Shown: piece by piece, positions 44,301 to 64,000 of the stretch
Layout of the letters: every line of letters starts with the position of its first letter
How positions within the stretch are numbered: the stretch's first letter is position 1
Assembly: GCF_021917145.1 (NCBI RefSeq)
Contig: NC_061062.1
Coordinates: 3,507,468 to 3,571,467 of the forward strand
From: Hypomesus transpacificus
Lineage: Eukaryota; Chordata; Actinopteri; Osmeriformes; Osmeridae
Reading direction: 5' to 3'
Length of the DNA stretch: 64,000 nucleotides
Notes under the pieces: model-generated
Databases searched by the model: none
Told to the model about the DNA's origin: nothing
Seen by the model: only the letters and a program-made list of their open reading frames with translations
Position numbers and translations under genes: made by a program

Positions 44301-47300
44301 CCATAGATAGGCACACTACGGTAAATGGTGTTTAAACTGTATTGTGTTCTAGCGTACTGCAGCGTTGTGTTGTGACTGATTCTGGTGACAATACTGAGGC
44401 AGCAGTTTGTGTTCTGCTCTCGAGGGGTTCTGGTGCTAGTGAAAATGTCCCTGCTGGGTAGGTGTACAGTGTGATTGGAAGAATGTTCCTCCAAAGTCTA
44501 ATAAACTTCTTCCAGTAACTATCACAACCTGTTCTGCTGTGCTGTACACACATCACTGGGGGCCTGAACCTGATCAAGCAACATGAGAACAGGGTGTACT
44601 GTAGTTTTAATATCCAAATGACTGTTTGCTCACTGAAAGAGACAGTTTGTGTAAGCAAGTGCAAACTGACACAGTAAATATATTTTTCCGTTCACGCGAG
44701 TAAAATGGAAACTGACACACAGTTGTGTCCTTGATTGAATGCTGCTCCTGTTCGTTCCCTAGAGAGCAGACCGGACCCAGACCCAGACGGATTTGTCTAA
44801 CTGTTAATAACAGCCAAGGTGTGAGGCCTGTTTTGGTAGTTCTGTCCCATTGCTTCCTGTCTCGGCCTTTGCCTTCTGACATCTCTGTCATTCTGTTCCA
44901 CAAACACCCAGAGAGCAGGAAACGGCTCGGTCACCCTTCCATTGATCCTACCTTCAGCAGCCTCTCTGGCTGGCAGGCACCACAAGAGCTGGGTTTTAAT
45001 TTTAAACATCGGGCCGACGAGGCGTATTTCCTCGGCCTGGATATTTCTGTGCTTGAGAGGAAGTGGATAAGAGCCAGAGTGACAGTTGACCAAGGTGAGG
45101 TCAAAGACATTCCTACCGGGGAGGCTCTCCTGCACAACAGAGGAACCATCCACAATACTCATTGTTTCCCCAGGGAAGTCTGTGTGCGTCACCGCGTGTC
45201 ACTCGGAGTGTGTTTTCCCGCCCGCCCGACTCTGTTGTTCTACACCAATGAATTTATAGTTTTAAGATGGCAGCCATGTCTGCATACCTTCTCATAGTCC
45301 TTCCTGTCAACAACAATAGCCTGAGGTCTGTGTACTGTTCTTAGTTAGATACTGTACTGGAATATCATTAGCCTACCTGATATCAAAACAGGACATCTAC
45401 TGTAAATGTTAGGATAACGTAGGTTGTGCCTCCAACGCACATTCATTATTTAGAAAGGGAAAGTGATCAAGGTGTCTGAATATCGGAAAATTGATTGTCT
45501 GTTTTCCCAAAATAAACATAAACATCTCTCTCTTTTCCCTTTTTCTCTCTGTCTCTGTCTCCTTGTTTCCCTCAAGGTTTATTTGTTCCCAGATGCCTAA
45601 CCAAGTGCTACAGAGTATCAGCATCATCGACACTCCGGGCATCCTGTCTGGAGAGAAGCAACGCATCAGCAGAGGTCAGAGACCAAGGCTGCCCCAGGCT
45701 TGCATCAAACTAGCTTCATGCTAACTGCCCCATAATAGGTAGATGCTAGCAGGCTAGCTACAGAGGAGATGTTGGTAGCACAAGGCTAGCAACATCATCC
45801 CTTTCCATGCAGGGAACTAATAGAAAACAATGACCTTTGGGTTAGTGAGGTTTGAACACCTGCTGACCAACTAGTTCCCTCTTTCGCTTCCTCTTCGGTG
45901 AGATTGGTTAATCTGATGCAACTGCATTGCTAGGTTTCTATTCTGAAGAAAGATCCCTCAATAGAACCTTGACATGAAAAAGTTCTATATTTACACTTGA
46001 GCAAAAGTCTGATCAGCTGTCAAACCATAGTGTTGCCAGGTGTCATTTATTTAGGACCTATGTCCATACTACCTCTAATGTTATGGGGAATGGGCCCTCC
46101 CTCGCAGCAGGGAGCAGCTTTGGAGTCACCACAGATTATGTTCAGAAGATTGGTTGAGTTCTGTCCTCCAGGAGAGAGAAGCTGTGTCTGTAACGCAGCG
46201 CTGTTGAGGGAGGGTGGGATGGCCTTTCAGAGAGAGAGAGAGAGAGATGGAGAGAGTAGAAGTCTGTAGCCTGTATTGTGGAGCAGAGATGGATGGATGG
46301 ATGGGAGGGAAGGAGGGGTGAAGGGTGGTATGGAGGGAGGGGTGGAAGGGCGTTCCTGCATCTGGAACTGTTTTGCTGTCTCAGCTGAGTTGTATTCCTC
46401 AAGCACTGGCCATTTAAATTCTTCTGGTGACTCAACATACGGTCATTACATCATTGGAGGTTTGGAGCTGAATGCTCAAGTCCTTTTTCTATTGTCTGTA
46501 TGTGAAATGAGCGTCAGATGCAGGATGATGCAATAACCTAGATAAGTTAGGAATCAAGGAGTAAAAGGTTAATTACATCATTGTTGAGTTCCCAACTCAC
46601 CAGTTCTTAAATGAGAAGTAAAATTTGAAATAAAGAGAAACATGCCATGATGGCATGTTGATGTTGTGAATACAAGTTTCTTTTTAACACAAAACATTCT
46701 TAATTATTTCCTTTGCATGCTTCTTGTTAATGTACATATTTATAAATAGATAAAGCCCTATAAATGCTATTCAGCCTGCTTTGGACATGTCGTCTTTCAA
46801 AGACATTTCCACGCCCCCCTCCCCCCTACATGATGACATCATCATCTTTCCCACAGTTCTCAAGCAGCACCTCCCTCGCCTGCACTCTCTCCCCTGTAAT
46901 CTCTCCTTCTCCTTCCCTCTCTCTCCCCTGTAATCTCTCCTTCTCCTTCCCTCTCTCTCCCCTGTAATCTCTCATTCTCCTTCCCTCTCTCTCCCCTGTA
47001 AACTCTCCTTCTCCTTCCCTCTCTCTCCTATTCAGTTTTGGCATAGTAAGATGGTGGTCTCATTGTAGATATGTTTCCTCTCCCTCCCCCCCCACCTACC
47101 TGCTTCCCCTCTGGAAATTAAAAAAACATGCACTGGCCCTCACGCCATCAAAGCTCTACTCACACTATTAAAAGGGCACACTGGCCCATCAGCCAGTTGT
47201 GTTTGTCTGGGAAGTTCGTTCCTGTTTGATTGTGTTACATATAGTCGACACCCTCCTTAAAGTTGTTGTCACGGTGCCAACACTTGATACGCCTGGTGTA

Positions 47301-50300
47301 ACATGATCCCTGCCCTGTCTTTGTGTGGCAGTACATTCACAACCTGGTTTATTTATGCAAGGAGGTCCAAATGCAGGTGGCCTGCAGTCAACTTACCTCT
47401 GTGCCAGGTCATGCTTGCGGGTGTGTGTTTACTGTGTTTTGTGTAAACTCTGGATATGACTATAGAACAAATGCTGGAGGTGGAGCTGGAGGTGGGCTGG
47501 TTGGAGGGCTGGTTGGAGGGCTGATTGGAGGGCTGGTTGGAGGGCTGATTGGATGGCTGGTTGGAGGGCTGGTTGGAGGGCTGGTTGGAGGACTGGTTGG
47601 ATGGCTGGGTGGATAGCTGGTTGTAGAGCTGAGGTCGGAGCACAAAGTAAGGTGGTCCTATTTTAATCGACTATCAACAAGACATTTCTATCAAAGAAAA
47701 TCATCTGTACGGCAGTAATACCCATGCAGGGAGATGCAGCACAGCAGGAATGCAGGCTTGTGCTTCTCTGCTGGTGTGGAATGTGAAACTGTGTGAAATC
47801 ATACCCTAGTACTACTGTCTAGTCTGTGATTGGAGCATTGCTCCTCATTTCCTCGGCCCGCTACCGTACGTGTTAAACACTGTTTTCTCTGTTGTCCTGT
47901 CCCTTCAGGCTACGACTTCTCCGAGGTTCTGCGCTGGTTCGGCGAGCGCGTGGACCGGATCATCCTCCTGTTCGACGCCCACAAGCTGGACATCTCCGAC
48001 GAGTTCTCTGAGGCCATCAAGGCGTTCCGCGGGCAGGACGACAAGATCCGCGTGGTCCTCAACAAGGCCGACCAGGTGGACTCCCAGCAGCTGATGCGTG
48101 TCTACGGCGCCCTCATGTGGTCGCTTGGCAAGGTGATCAACACGCCGGAGGTGGCCCGGGTCTACCTGGGATCTTTCTGGGCCAAGCCGCTCCAGAACTC
48201 CGAAAACCGCCGGCTATTCGAGGCGGAGACCCAAGACCTGTTCAGAGACATCCAGAGTTTGCCGAGGAACGCCGCCTTGCGCAAGCTCAACGACCTCATA
48301 AAGCGAGCCCGCCTTGCTAAGGTAACCGCGTCAGACGGGAGGCGTGATTTCACTTCATACAAACAGGACTTTATTACCATGTTCTATGTCTACATCAAGC
48401 CCATCTGGCCAGGATGCTGTAGTTGGGTAGTAACACACTCTAGACCACAGCTCCTGTATTTGGGATGTATAAGTCATGGTGGTTCAAGATGATGACTGCA
48501 CCTTGAACCACCTGATGACTCTGTTGTGTTTCTTTTGACCAATGAAACTAGTGTTGTTTTTACGCCTGCTATTGTTGTGTCACCACTTCCTCTGAGCTTC
48601 CTCCAACCCAGGGCTCCATTCACTGCAGGGCTGCGTCCCATTCCAACATGCTGCTCCCTCCACACAGTCCTCACTTCCTTCCCCTCGCAGATGCAGTAAG
48701 ACAGAAAATTAGGCTGAGGTGTCTCCTTGCGAGTGTTGCGTCAAGTCTGGTTGACAGATTCATGTGTTGACCTTTGGATGAAGTCATGTGTTGCTCTAAG
48801 GACCTGTGTGATTACCAAATGGTTGGAAAGGGAACAACTATTCAGGATAGAGATGCAGCCCAGTTCCATGGAACGGTGTTGCGATTAAATGGCTATTAAA
48901 GAGCTCAAACATGGCAGGACTGAGAGTGGGATGGAGAATGGCCTTATCTCTTTTCCGCTGGGTTGTTCCCTGGGGCCAGACAGGAATCCAGCATCACCAG
49001 TCCGGCATTCCTTCCCACCTCGCTCCTTGCCATGTGGCTGGCTGTGAGACTGTGGGATGGAGTGGGGGGGGGGGGGGGGGGGGGTTGTTACCAAGGTTGT
49101 CCTGACAACCCCTCCCTTAGTTCCCCCCCTGTCTACTCAGTTGAAGAAATGCATGACGTATAAACCCTGGTCTCTTTCTGCCTCTGCACCTTCACCCATC
49201 TCCACTCCCTCGCTCTTCCTTCCTCCCACACCCACAGTCCTCGAAATGCCTTTCAAACCCTCTTCTCCCCCCCATCCTCTCTCTGACACCATATTTACAC
49301 CGCTCGGCCCTGTCTCCCGCCTTCCCCGAAGCCCCTGTTTCCAGGAGGAATAAACATTCAGACTTCTTCCTCCTGGAACTCAGCCTCCCGCAAGCCGACA
49401 TCCTGCAATGCTCGCAACACTTTATTGAGGAAGTAGTTGCATAAACAGCGGTGTTGTCGAACACACCCCTGCTCTGTCAGGGACAGGGACAGGGTCAAGG
49501 TGGGGTTGTCCGCGGGACTAGCCAATCCGAGATAACCATCTGGCAAGGCTGGAGCTGACGGAACACAGTTGTAGAGAGGCACCACAGTATTTCGACCTTC
49601 TCTTGTGCTACTTATCCCTTACTACCGGGATAACGTCTTAGCCCAATATTCTCAGGGTCAAACTGGATATCACATCTGGCAAAGAGGGCCTTGTACTAAG
49701 ATCCACCAAGAGCTGCAAGGCCTGTTTAATAATATTGAGCCTGATGGTTTTTGTTAAGATTCACTCCAAACAACAAGAAGCATATTCTGAGATTTTCATT
49801 CATTTTGTAGACGGCTCAATCATAATCTGTTTTATCCTCCATTTCCTAGGTCTGATTATTGTCACTGACTTTATGAACATTCTTTCTCCCTCTCCTTTCC
49901 TTTTCTCCCAACCAGGTGCACGCCTACATCATCAGCTACCTGAAGAAGGAGATGCCGTCTCTGTTTGGGAAGGAGAAGAAGAAGGAGGAACTGATCATGA
50001 GGCTTCCAGAAATCTACACACTGCTACAGAGAGAGCACCACATCTCCCCTGGAGACTTCCCCAACGTCGGCAAGATGCAGGTCTGGTGGGAAGGGGGGAA
50101 AGGGAGGCATACATGCAGAGATGAAAGATTGAACAACCATGAATGAGGGGATTGGGCGATAAAAACTTAAAACTTAGCTTAAGTTTGATACATATTTTCC
50201 AGAAAGAAGCAAAAAAACAGCTGCTGTAGGGATTGTCACCCATTTTCCTGAAGCCAGCCCTCGTTCAACACCCCTCATGGGATTTAAATGAACGAGCTGT

Positions 50301-51510
50301 TGTCAGAAATACGGTGGAAGTGCTCCAAATAGACACCAAAGAGGAAGGGAGGCGGAAATGCTGGTGCCACGTTCATGTTTCACAGGAAAGGGACTGGCAG
50401 AGGTGGCTTCAGACCTTGTCCTGGTCTATAGAACTCTCCGGAGACCTTGAAATGGAGAGAAGAATACAGAACCTGTTAAATGTAGTTGGACATGGAGCCG
50501 CGCAGCTGCTGGAGACTGGGGTCCCTCGTCTCAGCATACGAGAACTGGACAGGGGATAGACATGACTACAGGGAACCAGACACGCCATAACTGTACACCA
50601 CGCTGCAGCAGTACAGCTGGTGGAGAGAACATAGCTCACAATGCCGAGGGTTAACTGGCTCCCAAGAGCTGATGTGGATCTGCTGTTCTGTCCTCCCATG
50701 GTGTGGACCCAGTGACCGTTCACTGTGGTCCAGCTAAAATGCCTCTGGTCTTGTGTTCTCATCATCCCATCCTGCAGACTTGTTGAATCTAGGTTCTTCT
50801 CTATGTATCTATGTTTCTCGGCCAACTAAAGCAGATATTCATCATCGATATAAAGGTGGATTCCAAAGCTGCCAATTTCCATTATTGAAACTGCATGTCT
50901 TAATATGAACCAGACTTTAAACATCCATCCTCCCTCCCTTTATCCCCTACAGGAGCAGCTCCAGCACTACGACTTCAGCAAGTTCCCCTCCCTCAAGATC
51001 AAACTGATCGAGTCCGTTGACAGAATGCTGGCCAACAAGATTTCAGGCCTGATGACCATGATCCGTGATGAGGAGAGCAAAGCCCCGCCCCCGATGGTGT
51101 CAGGCGGGGCGTTCGAGGACACTCAGGATGGCCCGTTCGGACACGGCTACGGCGAGGGCATCAGCGCCGGCGCCGACACCGAGGACTGGATCGTGAGCCG
51201 GGATAAACACAAGTACGACGAGATCTTCTACATGCTCATGCCCGTTAACGGGAAGATCGCAGGCGTCAACGCCAAGAAGGAGATGATGAACTCGCACCTG
51301 CCCAACACGGTGCTGGGAAAGATCTGGAAGCTGGCGGACTGCGACAAGGACGGGATGCTGGACGATGAGGAGTTTGCCCTGGCGCAGCATCTCATCAAGG
51401 TGAAGCTGGAGGGGTACGAGCTGCCGGCAGAGCTGCCTTCACACCTGGTCCCCCCTTCACACCGCAAGAACCCCACTGCAGACACCCTGTACAACCACGA
51501 GGAGGACTAG
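41311..51510 (+). CDS. ehd4: EH domain-containing protein 4 (EHD4), complete, 6 exons
   Basis: EHD4 is a dynamin-like ATPase that remodels endosomal membranes during recycling and trafficking. Exons: 41311-41540, 44050-44226, 45577-45674, 47909-48321, 49916-50080 and 50953-51510. All are GT-AG with consistent phases, giving 546 aa (human 541). The nucleotide-binding motifs are GQYSTGKT (66-73), DTPG (154-157) and NKAD (220-223). The helical region follows. The C-terminal EH domain is about 448-540, with a complete calcium-type loop [13 protein letters not shown] (490-502). EHD4 is preferred over EHD1/3 because of [33 protein letters not shown] and [14 protein letters not shown]2 is less likely because the downstream neighbour is sptbn5, as in mammals. 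The tail [13 protein letters not shown] is longer than the human one. Confidence 0.93.
42036..42063. repeat. Poly(G) run, 28 bases
   Basis: An uninterrupted guanine homopolymer in ehd4 intron 1. Other long G/C runs lie at 42748-42766, 43142-43156, 49064-49084 and 59516-59529. Confidence 0.92.
42731..42951. mobile_element. 221-bp MITE with perfect 15-bp terminal inverted repeats
   Basis: The left end CAGGGTTTCCCGCAG is the exact reverse complement of the right end CTGCGGGAAACCCTG. The interior contains a short inverted repeat (AGAAGTGAG/CTTCTCTAGAGAAG) and GGCGGCCGCC. There is no ORF for a transposase. The 8-bp flanks (TCCTACAC and TAAACAGT) do not match, so the superfamily stays open; hAT-like is a guess from the CAGGG ends. 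Confidence 0.82.
44725..45297 (+). other. Unexplained 190-codon open frame in ehd4 intron 2
   Basis: This frame runs through non-repetitive sequence and is the longest non-low-complexity open frame outside real exons. I recognise no domain. It has no obvious promoter, splice context or paralogous similarity, and an antisense frame of 131 codons overlaps it. Chance is the default explanation. Confidence 0.2.
46850..47033. repeat. 32-bp minisatellite CTCTCTCCCCTGTAATCTCT
   Basis: About four or five near-identical units, each ending CCTTCTCCTTCC, in ehd4 intron 3. Confidence 0.88.
47488..47618. repeat. 12-bp minisatellite GGCTGGTTGGAG
   Basis: About ten units, with GATTGGA and GGATGGC variants, in ehd4 intron 3. 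Confidence 0.9.
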
Positions 51511-51622
51511 TCAACACGCTGATTAACCTTCTTATTAACAAACTCACGTCCGGAGAGTGCACAGGTTTGGTTAGAATGTCATTCATGTGTTGGGAATTTA
51601 AGAATAAGAGCAGGATTTTCAC

Positions 51623-51628
51623 AATAAA
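51623..51628 (+). terminator. Polyadenylation signal of ehd4
   Basis: AATAAA 113 bp after the TAG stop codon. This gives a compact 3' UTR. Confidence 0.65.
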
Positions 51629-51639
51629 AGCCTCCCCTT

Positions 51640-54250
51640 AATTGACTCCCTGATGAGGAGTAAACACCCAACTAACTGCCACATACACATGCAGTGACTG
51701 TGAACATGGAACCAAAGCCTTACTTTGTTACTGATTGTCTTTGCTCACTTTTTGACATTTACTACTTTGCATCCAGAGATTAGTTTAACATATCGAGGAT
51801 TCAAACGTCAATGTCAAAGTGAATTTATGTTTTTTATTGTCTTGAATGTGTAATCTACTGTCAGAAAATATACAATGAGAAGTGAACCTTTTAAGCGCTC
51901 CCCAACACGTGTGTTTATTTAACATCCCTCGAGTAACTTCCTGTCTAACACTCAGAAACAGGAAGTTAGTGTGATGGACTGTTGCAGGGTTAGAGAGCAT
52001 GTCCTCCTGTTTTAACAGCAGACAACAGAGGAACAGGCTATTAACTACCTGAACATAAGAGTACACACAGAGAGAAAATACATTCTGTCTCTCTTCACAT
52101 CACTTAACTGCTATCACTGTAAAATATTCCTGTAGGCCTTCATCCAGATTGTGCATTGTTTTTGAGTAACAAATTAACATTACTATATCTAAACCTATGA
52201 TGGGAGTTATATCCTTGAGGACACATAAGTCACACACAAAGCTTGCCTTAAAGCCATGTGCCTAAGCAGAAATGCCAGGTCTGTAACCTTTTTTTCAGTT
52301 GGCCAGATATACCTGTAGCAGATTTGGATGAAGAAGAAGAAGCAATTAATTATGAAAATATGCAAATTAAAAAAAATTAATTTTTGGAACATGTTACATT
52401 TTATAATGTATTCAATAATGTTTCTTTGATAATCCTCAATTTTTACGTTTTTGTTTAGTTGAAATGTTCTTAGTCAGCCTCACAAACTAGTGGTATCATG
52501 GCCCATTCTGGTCTTTGATGGGATGTTTCTTATGATGTTATGCTGAACTGTCCTCAGGCTAAACTGATCCTCTCAGATATTTTCCAGTGCCCCTGGGAAA
52601 TGAATTGATACAATATAATTCATGGATCTCAGTCCTTTATCTTGTACAGCTTCAACATTGTAGTATTTTGCCATTGTAAATGACTGTTTGTGAATACTGA
52701 TTAAACAATCGCGCTGTACTTGACCAGTGAATGGAGGGTTCATAATGAAATTAACCAAGCAAAAATAACAAAATAATTGTTTCGATACCTTCTAAAACAT
52801 ATATTAGAAGCTTTTGGAGGAATGGCCAGGTGTCATAAACTGGATGTGTTGAACTGTATGACACAGATCAGAAGAATAACCTTTGATCCCATTTCCTCAT
52901 TCTTCAACAAAACAGATTAGTAAGAATAAATGAAAATCCATCCTGTATCCATCTCCAGAGATTTCATTCTTACGTTCTGTAGTTGGAAGACCTGCAGTAC
53001 TATATCTAATTAATATCACATTACAGTGTGCTTTATGATCTTTATTCGCTCCCCATGGTCCAATACTTCAGTAATGTACTGTCTGTAAGCTGATAATTCA
53101 GCACTCCAGGTGCCTGTTTCGAATACCTCCACCCACCCTTCAGGTTATCCCTGATTTAAACTTATTTTGTATAACAATATTGGTGATAAGCAGGTCAGAT
53201 CAGTGACTTCTCTAAAAGGTGTGTAGTAAATAAGGATGAATTTCAACAATCCTGAGGAGAAGTATTTCTGAACAATTTATTTGTGTTTGTGCTAAAAAGC
53301 TTTAACCAGCTTACCTTTGCCCCTTGATGGATCATTTAGCTAACACTGTCAGGTGAGTTTTCACTGGGCTGTAAATGCATGACTTCAGATGGCTTCAAAG
53401 TTCATCTCCACATTCCTGTCAGAATAAGCAGTCAGTCTGAGGTGTGTATGAGGGTTGCCGTGAGGCTGAGCTTACCTTTCTGGCTAGCTGAGGTAGCCTG
53501 CCTACGGTCCTGAAGGAGAGTGTCCACATCTGATCTAAACCCATACAGAGGAGACAGAAGGTCAGTGGTTGTGTTTCATGTGGATTTAGTGTGTGTAGTG
53601 TGTGTGTAGTGTGTGTGTGAGTGTGTGTGTGTGCTTGTGCTGGTGTTTCTTTGACACTACAGTTGACAAGATACACTTTTTATATTCGGGTTAATTTGAG
53701 GTTCTGCAACAGTTGTGTAGTATCTGTGTTTTCAAACTAGAATATTCCTGTAGTATCATCACCAAGTAGAACTCCTGTTAGAGTTGAGTGACCTCACAAG
53801 TGATTTTCATGGTTGGTTTCAGGGGATTTTGACACTCAGAAGTTCATATTTGGGAATTGTACATTTGCAATAAAAACAGCTTGACAAAATACCTCAATTG
53901 TTAGACTACTGGAAATGATCATTCCATAGCCAGCCTCAGGTCTTCTCTAGCTAGCTCTACCTACAGTAATATCCAGGGTACAGTGCCAGGAACAGTGCCA
54001 GACTAACACTGTCTTTAAGGATACAAAGACCACAGCAAGATAATATAACCTATCTGCAAACAAAATGTGAGGTATTTTTATAGTGCTGGTATAAAAGCCT
54101 ATAAAGGGGAGAATACATTTTAGAGAATAAAGATACTGTCAGCAGCAGACGTCATCATATTAATCATTCTGAGAACGCTTTCTCTGAAATTAAACTGAAT
54201 GAGTCTAAATGTGACTGAGATAAAACTGTCTGTCCAATCTATCTGTTGGT
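51640..54250. other. Intergenic region between ehd4 and sptbn5
   Basis: A/T-rich sequence with scattered short GT repeats near 53590-53635. I see no gene, no clear mobile element and no strong promoter motif. The 5' end of sptbn5 transcripts probably lies in its right half. Confidence 0.55.
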
Positions 54251-54261
54251 CCATCCATCTG

Positions 54262-54415
54262 CCTGTCTGTCTGTCTGTCTGTCCTCAAGGGATTGGTCTG
54301 TCTGTCTGTGTGTCCTCAAGGGATTGGTCTGTCTGTCTGTCTGTCCTCAAGGGATTGGTCTGTCCGTCTGTCTGTCTTTAAGGGATTGGTCTGTCTGTCC
54401 TCAGGGAAGCAGTCT
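54262..54415 (+). repeat. 30-31-bp CTGT-rich minisatellite abutting the sptbn5 start exon
   Basis: Units of (CTGT)n plus CCTCAAGGGATTGGT repeat about four times. The last one reads TCTGTCTGTCCTCAG|GGAAG, a good acceptor at 54404, about 20 bp before the ATG. The earlier units carry the weaker CCTCAAG. Confidence 0.85.
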
Positions 54416-54425
54416 GTCTGTCAGG

Positions 54426-63953
<9,528 letters not shown>

Positions 63954-64000
63954 GTGTGACTGGAAACATGCGCAACACACACACACACGCACACGCACAC

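Noticed and set aside
50233..50559. 108-codon frame in the last ehd4 intron
   Set aside because: It is non-repetitive but has no recognisable domain, no splice context and a length compatible with chance.
41311..51510. Assignment to EHD1, EHD2 or EHD3
   Set aside because: Diagnostic stretches in the GTPase and helical regions and the adjacent beta-V spectrin gene fit EHD4 better.

Overview
This window is vertebrate nuclear DNA, most probably from a ray-finned (teleost) fish. Genes are split into short GT-AG exons. The interspersed repeats (tRNA-headed SINEs with a fish-type tail, a decayed Tc1-like transposon, hAT-like MITEs, an L2-type LINE fragment) are fish-typical, and introns are short and crowded with micro- and minisatellites. 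I cannot name the species. No prokaryotic, phage or CRISPR system is present.

Layout: (1) 100-13260 (+): the C-terminal 824 codons of tecpr2 (autophagy/ER-exit scaffold), cut by the left edge. (2) 16253-17122 (-): single-exon ankrd9, tail-to-tail with tecpr2. (3) 17.5-21.3 kb: noncoding DNA with a SINE, a LINE reverse-transcriptase remnant and LINE tails. (4) 21373-27022 (+): complete rcor1 (CoREST1), 13 coding exons, 486 aa. (5) 32943-38207 (+): complete traf3, 10 coding exons, 578 aa, with a probable noncoding first exon near 29.9 kb. (6) 38.2-41.2 kb: traf3 3' flank with a Tc1-like transposon that carries a nested insertion. (7) 41311-51510 (+): complete ehd4, 6 exons, 546 aa. (8) 54426-63953 (+): first 10 coding exons of sptbn5 (beta-V spectrin), running off the right edge.

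The first four genes keep the order they have on human 14q32 (TECPR2-ANKRD9-RCOR1-TRAF3). The last two are neighbours on human 15q15 (EHD4-SPTBN5). The window therefore holds a junction of these two blocks between about 38.2 and 41.3 kb. The genes are not an operon or pathway: they cover autophagy, ubiquitin-ligase substrate selection, chromatin repression, innate immune signalling, endosomal membrane scission and the membrane skeleton.

The most unusual feature is how tandem repeats sit on splice sites. In tecpr2 two consecutive exons have their 5' splice donor copied several times in a minisatellite (57 bp and 49 bp periods), and an in-frame stop follows the first donor each time. In traf3 a 12-bp array makes about 26 acceptor-like sites ahead of the true acceptor. 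In rcor1 a roughly 40-bp minisatellite with higher-order structure starts within 10 bp of a donor. A 19-bp minisatellite in tecpr2 appears to have grown out of the tRNA-Cys-like head of a SINE. I found no previously unknown gene system; the splice-site arrays and nested repeats are the observations most worth follow-up.
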